Shown here: one piece after another, positions 1 to 7,293 of the stretch
How positions within the stretch are numbered: the first letter of the stretch is position 1
How the letters are laid out: every line of letters begins with the position of its first letter
Source of the DNA: Candidatus Parepulonipiscium sp. PG-Nun2H_MBin03
GTDB lineage: Bacteria; Bacillota; Clostridia; Lachnospirales; Cellulosilyticaceae
Direction: 5' to 3'
Assembly (NCBI GenBank): GCA_001995005.1
Contig: MDJN01000167.1
Coordinates: 1-12,135 of the forward strand
DNA length: 12,135 bases
Made by a program: the position numbers and the translations under genes
The notes under the pieces: generated by a model
Database searches by the model: none
What the model was told of the DNA's origin: nothing
What the model saw: only the letters and a program-made list of their open reading frames with translations

Positions 1-24
1 TGACTATATATTTGTTAAACATAC

Positions 25-681
25 CTAATATACACATAAGTCTTCGTTTTTTCGCACAATACGTGCAGGGTTTCCTACGGCAACTACTTCTTCTACTATA
101 TCTTTAATTATTACCGAACCCATTCCTATAATACATTTATTGGAGATTTTAACTTTCTCTTTTACCTTAACTCCTGCTCCTAGGTAACATAAATCTCCTA
201 TTACAACATTTCCTCCAATAAAAGAATGCCCACTAATTACCGAGTTAGCTCCAACCCGCACGTCATGTCCTAGTACAACACTAGATATTCCAATCAAAGT
301 ATTATGCCCTATTGTTACATTTATTCCTACAAATGTTCCTTCTGATATAATACAGCCTTCTTTTATATTTAAATAGTCATGTATATAAACACGCGGATGT
401 ATTAATGTGGCTAGTTCATATTTCATCTCTTTAACTTTATCGTATAATAACTTTCTATATTTAGGCTCTCCCACTGCTATAACAATTTTTGCTTGGTCAG
501 CTTTATATGTGTTTCTAAATTGCTCAAAAGTATATACTTGTTCTTTAATTAACGTTTTGCTATCATAATCGTTTATAAATATAATCTTATTCCAAAAGTT
601 TAATTTATATTGCTCTATTTGTTTAGCTAAAATAAATATATCTTTCCCCAATCCACCATTACCATAAATTGCAAGTATCAT
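25..681 (-). CDS. NeuD/PglD-family sugar acyltransferase (hexapeptide repeat)
   Basis: Probable acetyl-CoA-dependent acyltransferase acting on an activated amino sugar for a surface glycan or glycoprotein. The 218-residue length is normal for the family. Residues 1-90 form a Rossmann-like sugar-nucleotide domain opening with a glycine-rich turn (YGNGGLG, 6-12). Residues about 93-205 carry hexapeptide repeats of a left-handed beta-helix (for example EGTFVGINVTIG, then VVLGHDVRVGANSVISG), ending in the classic VAVGNPAR motif (201-207). His139 in the GHD motif lines up with the catalytic base known from PglD and NeuD. The ATG overlaps the TGA of the upstream gene by four bases (ATGA) and has GGAG five bases before it, so it is translationally coupled to the glycosyltransferase-like gene. 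The family is clear; the exact sugar is not. Fewer than 25 bases follow it in the window, so the operon may continue leftwards. Confidence 0.86.
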   Translation of the reverse strand: MILAIYGNGGLGKDIFILAKQIEQYKLNFWNKIIFINDYDSKTLIKEQVYTFEQFRNTYKADQAKIVIAVGEPKYRKLLYDKVKEMKYELATLIHPRVYIHDYLNIKEGCIISEGTFVGINVTIGHNTLIGISSVVLGHDVRVGANSVISGHSFIGGNVVIGDLCYLGAGVKVKEKVKISNKCIIGMGSVIIKDIVEEVVAVGNPARIVRKNEDLCVY

Positions 682-2189
682 ATCGTCTCCATTATCATAA
701 TTTTATTGAATATATTTTCTAAATCTGCAGCTGTTTTTTCTTTAGGTATTTCTATCTCTACCTTAATATATTCTTTTGCTAGTTTAGCCTGACTTTCGTA
801 GTATTTTCTATCTATTATATACCTTTTAATAATTGTGCTATAATCTTTTATTTCTTTACATATAAACTCATCGGGTACATAGTCACTGACATCACCAGAG
901 CCTAATGTTATAACTGGTATGCCAACTTTCATGGCTATCAGTGCTCCTCCTGCTCCTCCTTGCGTAGGAGGATTTACAAATAAATCTATAGCTTGAATAT
1001 TATTTTGCAAATCACTTTCATATCCTATATAAACTAATTTTTCTTTAATGCGACTAAATTTATTTAGTACTTTTTCATCTATATCACTTATGCCCATTGT
1101 CACAATTCTAACTTGGCTAAAATTAGCAATTATATAATCTATTTCTTGTAGCATTTGTTCACTAACATCATACTTCAGTCTGTTTCCTATTATACCTATA
1201 ACAAAATTTTCTGCTTTAAAGCCTAGATAATCTTTATTTACTTTGCGTGTAGGCTTGAATATATTCCACGCATATAATTTAAAATCAAATATATATTTAT
1301 TTTCACTTAACAAATCTCTTCTCACGCTTTGACAATACTCAGAATTTTGTTTAAAGTAAGTTATCACATAATCCGCAGTCGTTATTGGCATAGTTTCAAA
1401 AAAAGTCATTGCAGCAAATTTGGTAAATTCTTTACATATCTCCGCTACTACAGAATTAAAGCAAATCATCCCCAGTACTATAGCTGGTTTCTTACCTATT
1501 ATATAATCTAAGGCAATCTTAATGTTATCCAACATATCAGCATCTAAATTCACTTGCAATCCCTTGTACATATATCCATTTATATCAACTTCAAATACTC
1601 CATCTAGTTTATGTTCTTGTCTAGTATAGTAGTCAATATCCCAAATCGGACTTACTTTATCCCTCTGTGCTAGTATACATGCATTTACTATATATACTTC
1701 CTTGCCTAAATGCTCCTCTAATAGCCTAGCTAAATGATGTATTATTTGTGACGGTGCATGTGCCGTCGGTAATAGTCTAAACATATCTGTAACCATTACT
1801 ATTACATTTGAGTCAGATCTGTAATCTTGTGGAAATTCAAACTGTAATTCTTTTTTTAATCTTTCTAATATTCGTTCATAAAAATAGCATTGGTTTTTAT
1901 ATTCAAATTTCTTAACTATATTATCTCTAAACTCTGCTAAACATATTTGCGTATAAATTTGTATAGTAATATCAATTGCAAAATATTCTTCTATCAAAAT
2001 TTGCTTCATGGTAGTAACTATATACGGGTCTTTACTAATATTATACAATTCAAATAATATATCTACATACTTAGTGTCTTGTGTTTTTTTAAATAGGTTA
2101 GCAATTTTATCTATGTCACACCTATCCTCGTTAAATACTTCTAATGCATCATATCCTCTTAATATTTGTATAACTAAATCTTTTTGCAT
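678..2189 (-). CDS. Glycosyltransferase-like protein, divergent third member of a tandem paralogue array
   Basis: A 503-residue soluble protein that probably transfers a sugar. No signal peptide or membrane segment is visible. Residues 1-125 are helix-rich and of no family I recognise. The middle begins with a beta-strand and a conserved AHAPS motif (143-147). The C-terminal half looks like the nucleotide-sugar-binding lobe of a GT-B enzyme: GNRL (334-337), YIGY (386-389), DLFVNPPTQGGAGG (401-414) and GIPVITLGSGD (422-432). The same motifs in the same order occur in the two upstream genes, but overall similarity is much lower, so this is an older paralogue. It starts 9 bases after the stop of the preceding gene, and its ribosome site AGGAAG touches that stop codon, so it is cotranscribed. 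It overlaps the acyltransferase gene by four bases. The GT-B assignment is inferred from motif layout; donor and acceptor are unknown. Confidence 0.72.
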   Translation of the reverse strand: MQKDLVIQILRGYDALEVFNEDRCDIDKIANLFKKTQDTKYVDILFELYNISKDPYIVTTMKQILIEEYFAIDITIQIYTQICLAEFRDNIVKKFEYKNQCYFYERILERLKKELQFEFPQDYRSDSNVIVMVTDMFRLLPTAHAPSQIIHHLARLLEEHLGKEVYIVNACILAQRDKVSPIWDIDYYTRQEHKLDGVFEVDINGYMYKGLQVNLDADMLDNIKIALDYIIGKKPAIVLGMICFNSVVAEICKEFTKFAAMTFFETMPITTADYVITYFKQNSEYCQSVRRDLLSENKYIFDFKLYAWNIFKPTRKVNKDYLGFKAENFVIGIIGNRLKYDVSEQMLQEIDYIIANFSQVRIVTMGISDIDEKVLNKFSRIKEKLVYIGYESDLQNNIQAIDLFVNPPTQGGAGGALIAMKVGIPVITLGSGDVSDYVPDEFICKEIKDYSTIIKRYIIDRKYYESQAKLAKEYIKVEIEIPKEKTAADLENIFNKIMIMETI

Positions 2190-2198
2190 ACTAACTTC

Positions 2199-3707
2199 CT
2201 ATAAAGATATCTTTTCTACTTCATCTAACATATATTTCATAAATTGCACACCATCTTCTGGTGCATATGTGTTATTTGTCACTAATTTCTCTATATCTTC
2301 TTGCTTAGATTTATAAAATTCTTTATCCAGTACATATTTTCGCACAACTTCTACATATTCATCTAATTGTGCTGTAAAATCTGAACCTATGTTCATTTCT
2401 ACATCACATTTTGGTAAAGTTACCACTGGCACTCTCTCAGATAATGCCATAATAGCGGCCATTCCTCCTCCTTTTCTAGGTGGATTTAAGTATAAATTAC
2501 ACATACTTAAAGCACGCTTTAAATTTTTCTGGTAACCCAATATAGTTGAATTTTCTAATATATCTAAATTGTTATAAAAGTAAGTGTATTTTTCAAACTC
2601 TCCTATTATTACAAAATGTACCCTGCTATCTATTTTTAATATATCTTCTAGCATTTTTGTATATTCAGGTGTTAACTCAATTTCTAGTCTATTTCCCACT
2701 AATGCTATTGCAAAGCAATCTGGATCTATGCCATATTCTTGTTTTAAGGCTGGTATAGGTAATCTATTGTAATTAAACTTCGGCAAAGGTTTAACTATGA
2801 AATGCTTTTTCTTATGAGTAAAATATTTGATTTTCGCTGCATCGCCCATCATATATTTTTCAACTAATATATTTTCAGCTATGCAAATAGGTATTTCTGA
2901 GCTTAACGTATCAACAACAACTTTTGTAAAATTGCTGCATACATCTCCAATGATACTTCTTTCCCCTATAACTAGTACCAGCTCTGGTTTAATATAATAG
3001 ATATAGCTAAGCAAACTCTTCATTTCATCTAGCGTATAATTATTATTATCAGCTTGATAACTAGATACAGTCTCACCACTATTTAATTTTATTTTATTAA
3101 TTCCATTTAAGTTATCCTCTGAATAACTCGCAGTACCTGCAGTAAAAAACTTGGTATATTTGGGCAACTCTTGCGTTATTGCCATCGTAACTTTTTTATT
3201 AAAATTCTTTTGCAAGGTGCCACCATAGTAGTCAGCCCTTGCTGTAGGAGCGTGAGTTGAGGCCAAAAATTGATGCACTAATATTACTACAGTATCTTTA
3301 GTTGGAATGTACGGCTTAAATATATTTATGTCTATTTCTTCTATAAATCTCTTATATAGCTTTTGATAGTAAAAATAATCTTTTTTATAGTCTAGATAAG
3401 TATTATCTCTAAAAAACTTAATTACAACTTGCCTATATATATTCTGTGTAAACATATATGGCAGTTGTTTATTTTGTATTATTTCCAGCATAAAAGTTAA
3501 GCATTGAATGTTTTTGGTATCTTCATAAAATTTTGAGGCTAGCATAATTTGAATTAGCAGTTCTCCTTTTGAATAACTTGCTAGATCTGATAAAAAATCT
3601 GCCACCCCTTGGTCTGTCTGGGGATAGCTATCACATATTGCATCAGCTTGCTCTTGTGTTATTTTGTCTGGAGATATAATCTGATTATATAGTTCATTTA
3701 CAGTCAT
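2199..3707 (-). CDS. Glycosyltransferase-like protein, second tandem paralogue
   Basis: A 502-residue soluble protein, same length as the upstream paralogue and collinear with it from MTVNELYNQI onwards. Residues 1-130 are helical, with a conserved aromatic-rich stretch (KKDYFYYQKLY). STHAPTAR near 150-157 is the HAP motif of the array, and the GT-B-like C-terminal half holds GNRL (338-341), LGYQ (390-393), YLNPPRKGGG (406-415) and ERVPVVTLP (424-432). The C-terminal third is nearly identical to the upstream gene, while the first 330 residues differ much more. The catalytic role is inferred from the C-terminal lobe; no donor can be named. It has its own promoter in the 85-base gap before it. 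The AAAGGA ribosome site lies 10 bases before the ATG, inside a leader (AAGAAAGGA) shared with the paralogue. The next gene follows after 9 bases. Confidence 0.74.
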   Translation of the reverse strand: MTVNELYNQIISPDKITQEQADAICDSYPQTDQGVADFLSDLASYSKGELLIQIMLASKFYEDTKNIQCLTFMLEIIQNKQLPYMFTQNIYRQVVIKFFRDNTYLDYKKDYFYYQKLYKRFIEEIDINIFKPYIPTKDTVVILVHQFLASTHAPTARADYYGGTLQKNFNKKVTMAITQELPKYTKFFTAGTASYSEDNLNGINKIKLNSGETVSSYQADNNNYTLDEMKSLLSYIYYIKPELVLVIGERSIIGDVCSNFTKVVVDTLSSEIPICIAENILVEKYMMGDAAKIKYFTHKKKHFIVKPLPKFNYNRLPIPALKQEYGIDPDCFAIALVGNRLEIELTPEYTKMLEDILKIDSRVHFVIIGEFEKYTYFYNNLDILENSTILGYQKNLKRALSMCNLYLNPPRKGGGMAAIMALSERVPVVTLPKCDVEMNIGSDFTAQLDEYVEVVRKYVLDKEFYKSKQEDIEKLVTNNTYAPEDGVQFMKYMLDEVEKISL

Positions 3708-3744
3708 CTAACCTAATCCTTTCTTACGTTATATAATTCTACCT

Positions 3745-3773
3745 ATATTAACACAATAAATTAGAACTTTCAA
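3745..3773 (-). promoter_or_regulatory. Sigma-A-like promoter for the second paralogue
   Basis: Read on the minus strand, TTGAAA (3773-3768) and TAATAT (3750-3745) are separated by exactly 17 bases. This is a near-consensus vegetative promoter ending about 38 bases before the ATG at 3707. It means the second paralogue need not depend on read-through from the first. Transcript start not determined. Confidence 0.6.
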
Positions 3774-3792
3774 CGGTGTCGATTGTTATATT

Positions 3793-5301
3793 TTAATACG
3801 GTACTTGCTCTATTTTATCAACTATATATTTTATCTGTTCCACCGTATCTGCAGGGGCTAATGAATTATTTCTAACTAATTTTTCTATATCTTTTAATTT
3901 ATATTTATAAAATTCTTTATCAGTTATATATTTTCTTACAATATCTACGTATTCTTCAAGTTGTGCCGTAAAATCTGAGCCTATATTCATCTCAACATCG
4001 CATTCTGGTAAAGTCACAACCGGCACTCTTTCAGACAATGCCATTACAGCGGTCATTCCTCCTCCTTGTCTCGGTGGATTTAGATATAAATCACACATAC
4101 TTAAGGCACGCTTTAACCTCTTCTGATAGCCTAATAAAGTAGAGTTTTCTAATATATCTAAATTGTTATAAAAGTAAGTGTATTTTTCAAACTCTCCTAT
4201 TATTACAAAATGCACCCTACTATCTATTTTTAATATATCTTTAAGCATTTTTGTGTATTCAGGTGTCAATTCAAGTGCTAGTCTATTTCCAACTAATGCT
4301 ATAGCAAAACAATCAGGGTCTACGCCATATTCTTGTTTTATGGCAGGGATCATTAGTTTATTATAATTAAATTTAGGCAATCGTTTAGTTATAAAGTTTT
4401 TCTTCTTATGCTCAAAATAAGCTCTCCTCGCCTTATCACGTAGCATATATTCGTCTACTAATATATTTTTTGTCATACAAATAGGTATTGCTGAGCTTAA
4501 TGTATCTATAGCCACTTTTGTAAAATTACCGCATATATCGCCAATAATGCTTCTTTCACCAACTATTAACACTAGCTCTGGTTTTTGCCTGTAGATAAAC
4601 TCAATGGTTTTTAACATTTCATATAAATTATAATTACTATTATCCGGCTGATAACTTAATATCATTTCTCCTGAGAATAATTTCATCTCTCTAAAACCGT
4701 TAAAAGTATCTTCTGTATTACTTTGTGCTGAATCTACAAACATCTCTGTATGTTTAGGTAGTTCTTGTGTTATTACTAATATAACTTTTTTATTTAAGTA
4801 TCGTTGCAATATAGTAGCATAGCTGTCAACTCTTGCTGTTGGGGCATGAAAGTGGCTTAAAAATTGTTGAACTATTATTACTATTGTATTTTCATCTGGA
4901 GTATACTTAGCATAGCGACTAAGGTCCACTTCTTTTATAAATCTATTATATAGTTTTTGATAATAAAAATAATCTTTTTTATAATCTATATAATTATTAT
5001 CCCTAAAAAATTTTATTACGATTTGCCTATATATATTTTGGGCCACCATATATGGAAGTTTTGCGTCCTGTATTTGTTCTAGCATAAAGGTCAAACATTG
5101 CACATTCTTAGTTTCTGCATAAAACTTAGATGCAAGCCTTATTTGCAACACCACATTACCCGCAGAATATGTCAACAAATCCGCCAGAGCGTTTGAAACA
5201 CCGTGGTCTGTATATTCGTATTTTTTACATAATTCATCTTCGCATTCTTCGGTAACTTCACCTTGTGATAATATTTGGTGATATAGTTCATTCACATTCA
5301 T
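3793..5301 (-). CDS. Glycosyltransferase-like protein, first tandem paralogue
   Basis: A 502-residue soluble protein, first of three tandem relatives. The N-terminal 130 residues are predicted helical. A beta-strand (TIVIIVQQFLS) leads into FHAPTAR (151-157), then a central domain with PELVLIVGERS (241-251). The C-terminal half carries the array's GT-B-like signature: GNRL (338-341), VHFVIIGEF (363-371), LGYQ (390-393), DLYLNPPRQGGG (404-415), ERVPVVTLP (424-432). In GT-B enzymes this region binds the nucleotide sugar, so a transferase role is likely but not proven; the HAP histidine is a candidate active-site residue by conservation only. AAAGGA eight bases before the ATG supports the start. 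It has its own promoter with an operator-like palindrome upstream. No terminator is visible after the stop; the promoter of the next gene lies there instead. Confidence 0.74.
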   Translation of the reverse strand: MNVNELYHQILSQGEVTEECEDELCKKYEYTDHGVSNALADLLTYSAGNVVLQIRLASKFYAETKNVQCLTFMLEQIQDAKLPYMVAQNIYRQIVIKFFRDNNYIDYKKDYFYYQKLYNRFIKEVDLSRYAKYTPDENTIVIIVQQFLSHFHAPTARVDSYATILQRYLNKKVILVITQELPKHTEMFVDSAQSNTEDTFNGFREMKLFSGEMILSYQPDNSNYNLYEMLKTIEFIYRQKPELVLIVGERSIIGDICGNFTKVAIDTLSSAIPICMTKNILVDEYMLRDKARRAYFEHKKKNFITKRLPKFNYNKLMIPAIKQEYGVDPDCFAIALVGNRLALELTPEYTKMLKDILKIDSRVHFVIIGEFEKYTYFYNNLDILENSTLLGYQKRLKRALSMCDLYLNPPRQGGGMTAVMALSERVPVVTLPECDVEMNIGSDFTAQLEEYVDIVRKYITDKEFYKYKLKDIEKLVRNNSLAPADTVEQIKYIVDKIEQVPY

Positions 5302-5325
5302 AAATTGAGTCCTTTCTTGCCTAAT

Positions 5326-5368
5326 CTAGTTTAATATGATTGATACAAAGTGTACCATGTTAAACTAG
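5326..5368. promoter_or_regulatory. Operator-like 13-base inverted repeat
   Basis: CTAGTTTAATATG (5326-5338) and CATGTTAAACTAG (5356-5368) are inverted copies matching at 12 of 13 positions, separated by 17 bases. One arm lies in the -35/-10 spacer and the other just beyond the -10 of the promoter driving the first paralogue. No T-tract follows on the minus strand, so it does not look like a terminator. Best read as a binding site for a dimeric regulator; a 5' leader hairpin is the alternative. Confidence 0.5.
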
Positions 5369-5377
5369 TATTTTCAA
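5349..5377 (-). promoter_or_regulatory. Sigma-A-like promoter for the first paralogue
   Basis: On the minus strand, TTGAAA (5377-5372) and TACACT (5354-5349) are spaced by 17 bases, about 48 bases before the ATG at 5301. The -35 box overlaps the last codon and stop of the membrane protein gene. The same TTGAAA with 16-17 base spacing precedes the second paralogue and the membrane protein gene. Confidence 0.5.
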
Positions 5378-6051
5378 GATACGTTTAATTTATTTGTCTT
5401 ATACATTTTATCAATGTCCACTATTTCTTCTAGCTCTTCTATAAGTTCTTGTTGCTTATTTATAGTCTGGCTTTTAAGGACTAAACTTTCTTTTAAGTGT
5501 CTATTTTCTATTGATAATTTTTTATTTGTCTCATTTAATTTGTTTGTAGTACTCTCTAGTGAATATTGGTTTATAATATAATCTTTTACTATTATCATAA
5601 CTTCTGATTTATAAGCAGTTATATCAGTAAAAATCGCAAATATAACCATAAACAGTACTATACCTACATTTATTCCTAAATGAACTATATTTGAGCCTTG
5701 TATAAAATATAATATTGTATGTATAGCAAGTATAACTAACATAAGCATTTGCACTTTTTTGCTACTATTTTCTATAAAGCTATACTTAAAGTGGCCGATA
5801 TAATCTTTCCTTATCCTTCTTAAAATATATAAATCAATGTCTGCTCCTGTTGGATTTAAAGTTTTAATATCGTTATATTCTTTTACAAGATTATCAATAA
5901 ATTCTATTTCCTTATAAGACTTGTACACTTTTTTGTTAGTGTATATTATGATGCTATTATGTAAGTGTTTAAAGTATGCTCCTAGCATGTTAACCATTAA
6001 AACATATAACCCACACAGTAAAATATTTGTACATAAAAAAAGTATAATCAT
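5374..6051 (-). CDS. Small membrane protein with C-terminal coiled coil, function unknown
   Basis: A 225-residue protein I do not recognise. A hydrophobic segment at residues 2-22 is followed by a charged loop of about 75 residues rich in Lys, Tyr and Ile. Two further hydrophobic segments at about 100-118 and 122-145 are separated by a tight turn. Residues about 165-212 are rich in Leu, Glu, Lys and Asn with heptad-like spacing (KLNETNKKLSIENRHLKESL), consistent with a coiled coil. This suggests a membrane-anchored scaffold or partner protein; there is no enzyme motif. GGGGAG sits seven bases before the ATG. It has its own strong promoter and lies between mtnN and the glycosyltransferase-like array on the same strand. 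A link to the glycan genes is only positional. Confidence 0.72.
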   Translation of the reverse strand: MIILFLCTNILLCGLYVLMVNMLGAYFKHLHNSIIIYTNKKVYKSYKEIEFIDNLVKEYNDIKTLNPTGADIDLYILRRIRKDYIGHFKYSFIENSSKKVQMLMLVILAIHTILYFIQGSNIVHLGINVGIVLFMVIFAIFTDITAYKSEVMIIVKDYIINQYSLESTTNKLNETNKKLSIENRHLKESLVLKSQTINKQQELIEELEEIVDIDKMYKTNKLNVS

Positions 6052-6085
6052 AATTTTCTCCCCTTTATCTAAAGTATTTATTATA

Positions 6086-6113
6086 ATTATACCATTATTT
6101 TACAAAATTTCAA
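6086..6113 (-). promoter_or_regulatory. Sigma-A-like promoter for the membrane protein gene
   Basis: On the minus strand, TTGAAA (6113-6108) and a perfect TATAAT (6091-6086) are separated by 16 bases, about 35 bases before the ATG at 6051. It begins seven bases after the mtnN stop codon. No terminator hairpin is visible between the two genes, so mtnN transcripts may run through. Confidence 0.6.
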
Positions 6114-6120
6114 CTAGTTT

Positions 6121-6819
6121 TTATATATTTTCTAACATTTTTTCGATAATAGATAACGCGTTTTTTGCAGCAAGCTCCGTAAACTCTGCAAAATTGACAT
6201 CAGCATTACTATCTGCTGTATCAGAGATTGCACGGATTATAACAAATGCAACATTATTTAAAAAGCAAGTATGGGCAATTGCGGCACCTTCCATCTCTGC
6301 ACAATAAGCTGTAAATGTATTATATATATCTGTTTTAACATCAATACTTGCAACAAATTGGTCACCACTTGCTATTGTACCAATATAAACTTTATTTTTT
6401 CCTATAACACTGTTTGCACTCTCTTGTGCTATCTGTATCAATTTGCTATCTGCATCAAAAAACGATTTATTCATCCTAGGTATAAATCCACGTGGATCCC
6501 CAAAAGCCGTCGTATCCATATCATGGTGAACTGTATTTGTTGATATAACAATGTCTCCTATGTTAATATCTGGGTGCAATCCACCTGCAACACCTGTATT
6601 TATTATGCAACTTACGTCAAATAAGTCTACTAATATTTGTGTACAAACTGCAGCATTTACTTTACCTATGCCACACCTTACAACAACTATATCTGCATTA
6701 TTAAAGCTGCCACATATAAATTCCATCTGAGCTTTTTTTACTGTATTTGTAATATTCATGCATCTTTTCAGGGCGATTACTTCTTCTTCCATCGCACCAA
6801 TAATCCCTATTTTTCCCAT
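6121..6819 (-). CDS. mtnN: 5'-methylthioadenosine/S-adenosylhomocysteine nucleosidase
   Basis: Cytosolic enzyme that cleaves the adenine base from methylthioadenosine, S-adenosylhomocysteine and 5'-deoxyadenosine, clearing inhibitory SAM by-products and feeding methionine and adenine salvage. The 232-residue length equals that of the E. coli enzyme. The N-terminus IGIIGAMEEEV (4-14) contains the conserved acid, here Glu13. The phosphorylase-fold glycine motif NTGVAGG is at 74-80, SGDQF at 151-155 and the ribose-binding EMEGAAIAH at 175-183. RAISDTAD at 196-203 includes Asp200, equivalent to the catalytic Asp197 of E. coli. All key residues are present. AGGAGG lies four bases before the ATG. 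It is divergent from spoIIID, and a same-strand membrane protein gene follows with its own promoter. Confidence 0.96.
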   Translation of the reverse strand: MGKIGIIGAMEEEVIALKRCMNITNTVKKAQMEFICGSFNNADIVVVRCGIGKVNAAVCTQILVDLFDVSCIINTGVAGGLHPDINIGDIVISTNTVHHDMDTTAFGDPRGFIPRMNKSFFDADSKLIQIAQESANSVIGKNKVYIGTIASGDQFVASIDVKTDIYNTFTAYCAEMEGAAIAHTCFLNNVAFVIIRAISDTADSNADVNFAEFTELAAKNALSIIEKMLENI

Positions 6820-6848
6820 AACTCCTCCTGGCTCTAAACTTTTTTACA

Positions 6849-6877
6849 ATTATATCTTTTCTAATACTAAATTGCAA
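6849..6877 (-). promoter_or_regulatory. Sigma-A-like promoter for mtnN
   Basis: On the minus strand, TTGCAA (6877-6872), 17 bases, then a perfect TATAAT (6854-6849), about 29 bases before the mtnN ATG. It is one half of the divergent mtnN/spoIIID control region. Confidence 0.6.
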
Positions 6878-6918
6878 GGACAAATTGTGCAAAAACCTTA
6901 ATTTTATTATAGTATGAG

Positions 6919-6947
6919 GAATATGCCTACTAAATTTCGCATATGAT
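6919..6947 (+). promoter_or_regulatory. Sigma-E-like promoter for spoIIID
   Basis: GAATATG (6919-6925), a 14-base spacer, then CATATGAT (6940-6947). The pattern resembles the mother-cell sigma-E consensus known from Bacillus (KMATATT, about 14 bases, CATACAHT), matching six of seven and six of eight positions. It lies 33 bases before the TTG start. spoIIID is sigma-E-dependent in B. subtilis, so the match is expected. AT-rich sequence makes chance matches easy, so this is a candidate only. Confidence 0.45.
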
Positions 6948-6965
6948 TAAACAAGTGTTAGTTTT

Positions 6966-6973
6966 AAGGGGGG
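6966..6973 (+). promoter_or_regulatory. Strong ribosome binding site deciding the TTG start of spoIIID
   Basis: AAGGGGGG lies seven bases before TTG at 6981. The next in-frame ATG comes far into the protein (codon 54) and would remove the DNA-binding domain, so the TTG is the start. Confidence 0.8.
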
Positions 6974-6980
6974 CCTTTTC

Positions 6981-7235
6981 TTGAAACCATATATTGAAGA
7001 AAGAGCCGTAAAAGCTGCTAATTTTATAATTAGCAAAAATGCTACAGTAAGAGAAACTGCAAAACAATTCGGAATTAGTAAAAGTACCGTGCATAAAGAT
7101 GTAACAGAAAGACTAGAGAAAATAAACCCAAAACTTGCTATGGAAGCTAGGCAAATCTTAGAGTTAAATAAAGCTGAAAGACATTTAAGAGGTGGACTTG
7201 CAACTAAGGAGAAGTATTTAGGTGGAATGAAATAA
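6981..7235 (+). CDS. spoIIID: Stage III sporulation transcriptional regulator SpoIIID
   Basis: Sequence-specific DNA-binding protein that, in Bacillus and Clostridium, switches mother-cell sigma-E genes on or off during endospore formation. The 84-residue protein is close to the usual 80-95. The N-terminus KPYIEERAVKAANFI matches the family opening. The helix-turn-helix spans about residues 21-45 (ATVRETAKQFGISKSTVHKDVTERL), with the hallmark KSTVHKD recognition helix. The basic C-terminal segment HLRGGLATKEKY is also typical. The start is TTG behind an exceptionally strong Shine-Dalgarno. A candidate sigma-E promoter lies upstream and an intrinsic terminator directly follows the TAA. A SpoIIID-like box (GGACAA, 6878-6883) upstream would allow autoregulation, as known in B. 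subtilis. It indicates a spore former or a lineage derived from one. Confidence 0.95.
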   Translation: MKPYIEERAVKAANFIISKNATVRETAKQFGISKSTVHKDVTERLEKINPKLAMEARQILELNKAERHLRGGLATKEKYLGGMK

Positions 7236-7236
7236 T

Positions 7237-7272
7237 AAAAAAACATGCTAGTTATTATTAACTGGCATTTTT
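7237..7272 (+). terminator. Intrinsic terminator after spoIIID
   Basis: ATGCTAGTT (7245-7253), loop ATTATT, AACTGGCAT (7260-7268), then a short T run to 7272. The nine-base stem has one T:G wobble that pairs as G:U only in plus-strand RNA, so it acts on spoIIID transcripts. The T-tract is short, so partial read-through into the next gene is plausible. Confidence 0.7.
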
Positions 7273-7293
7273 CAAAGTGGAAAGGATGATTTT

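Noticed and set aside
1329..2772. Open frames of 60-102 codons on the plus strand opposite the paralogue genes (for example 1329-1511, 2008-2316, 2546-2758)
   Set aside because: They lie fully antisense to long, conserved genes, have low-complexity Ser/Tyr/Ile/Leu composition and no suitable ribosome sites. The 2584-2772 and 4178-4366 frames resemble each other only because the sense genes are duplicates.
3768..3792. Terminator after the first paralogue
   Set aside because: Only a four-base pairing (CAAT with GTTG) around the -35 of the next promoter and no T-tract on the minus strand.
5921..7246. Open frames overlapping the membrane protein gene, mtnN and spoIIID (5921-6307, 6271-6543, 6637-6837, 6701-6892, 6947-7246)
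   Set aside because: Shadows of well-supported genes, with no family resemblance and no independent start signals.
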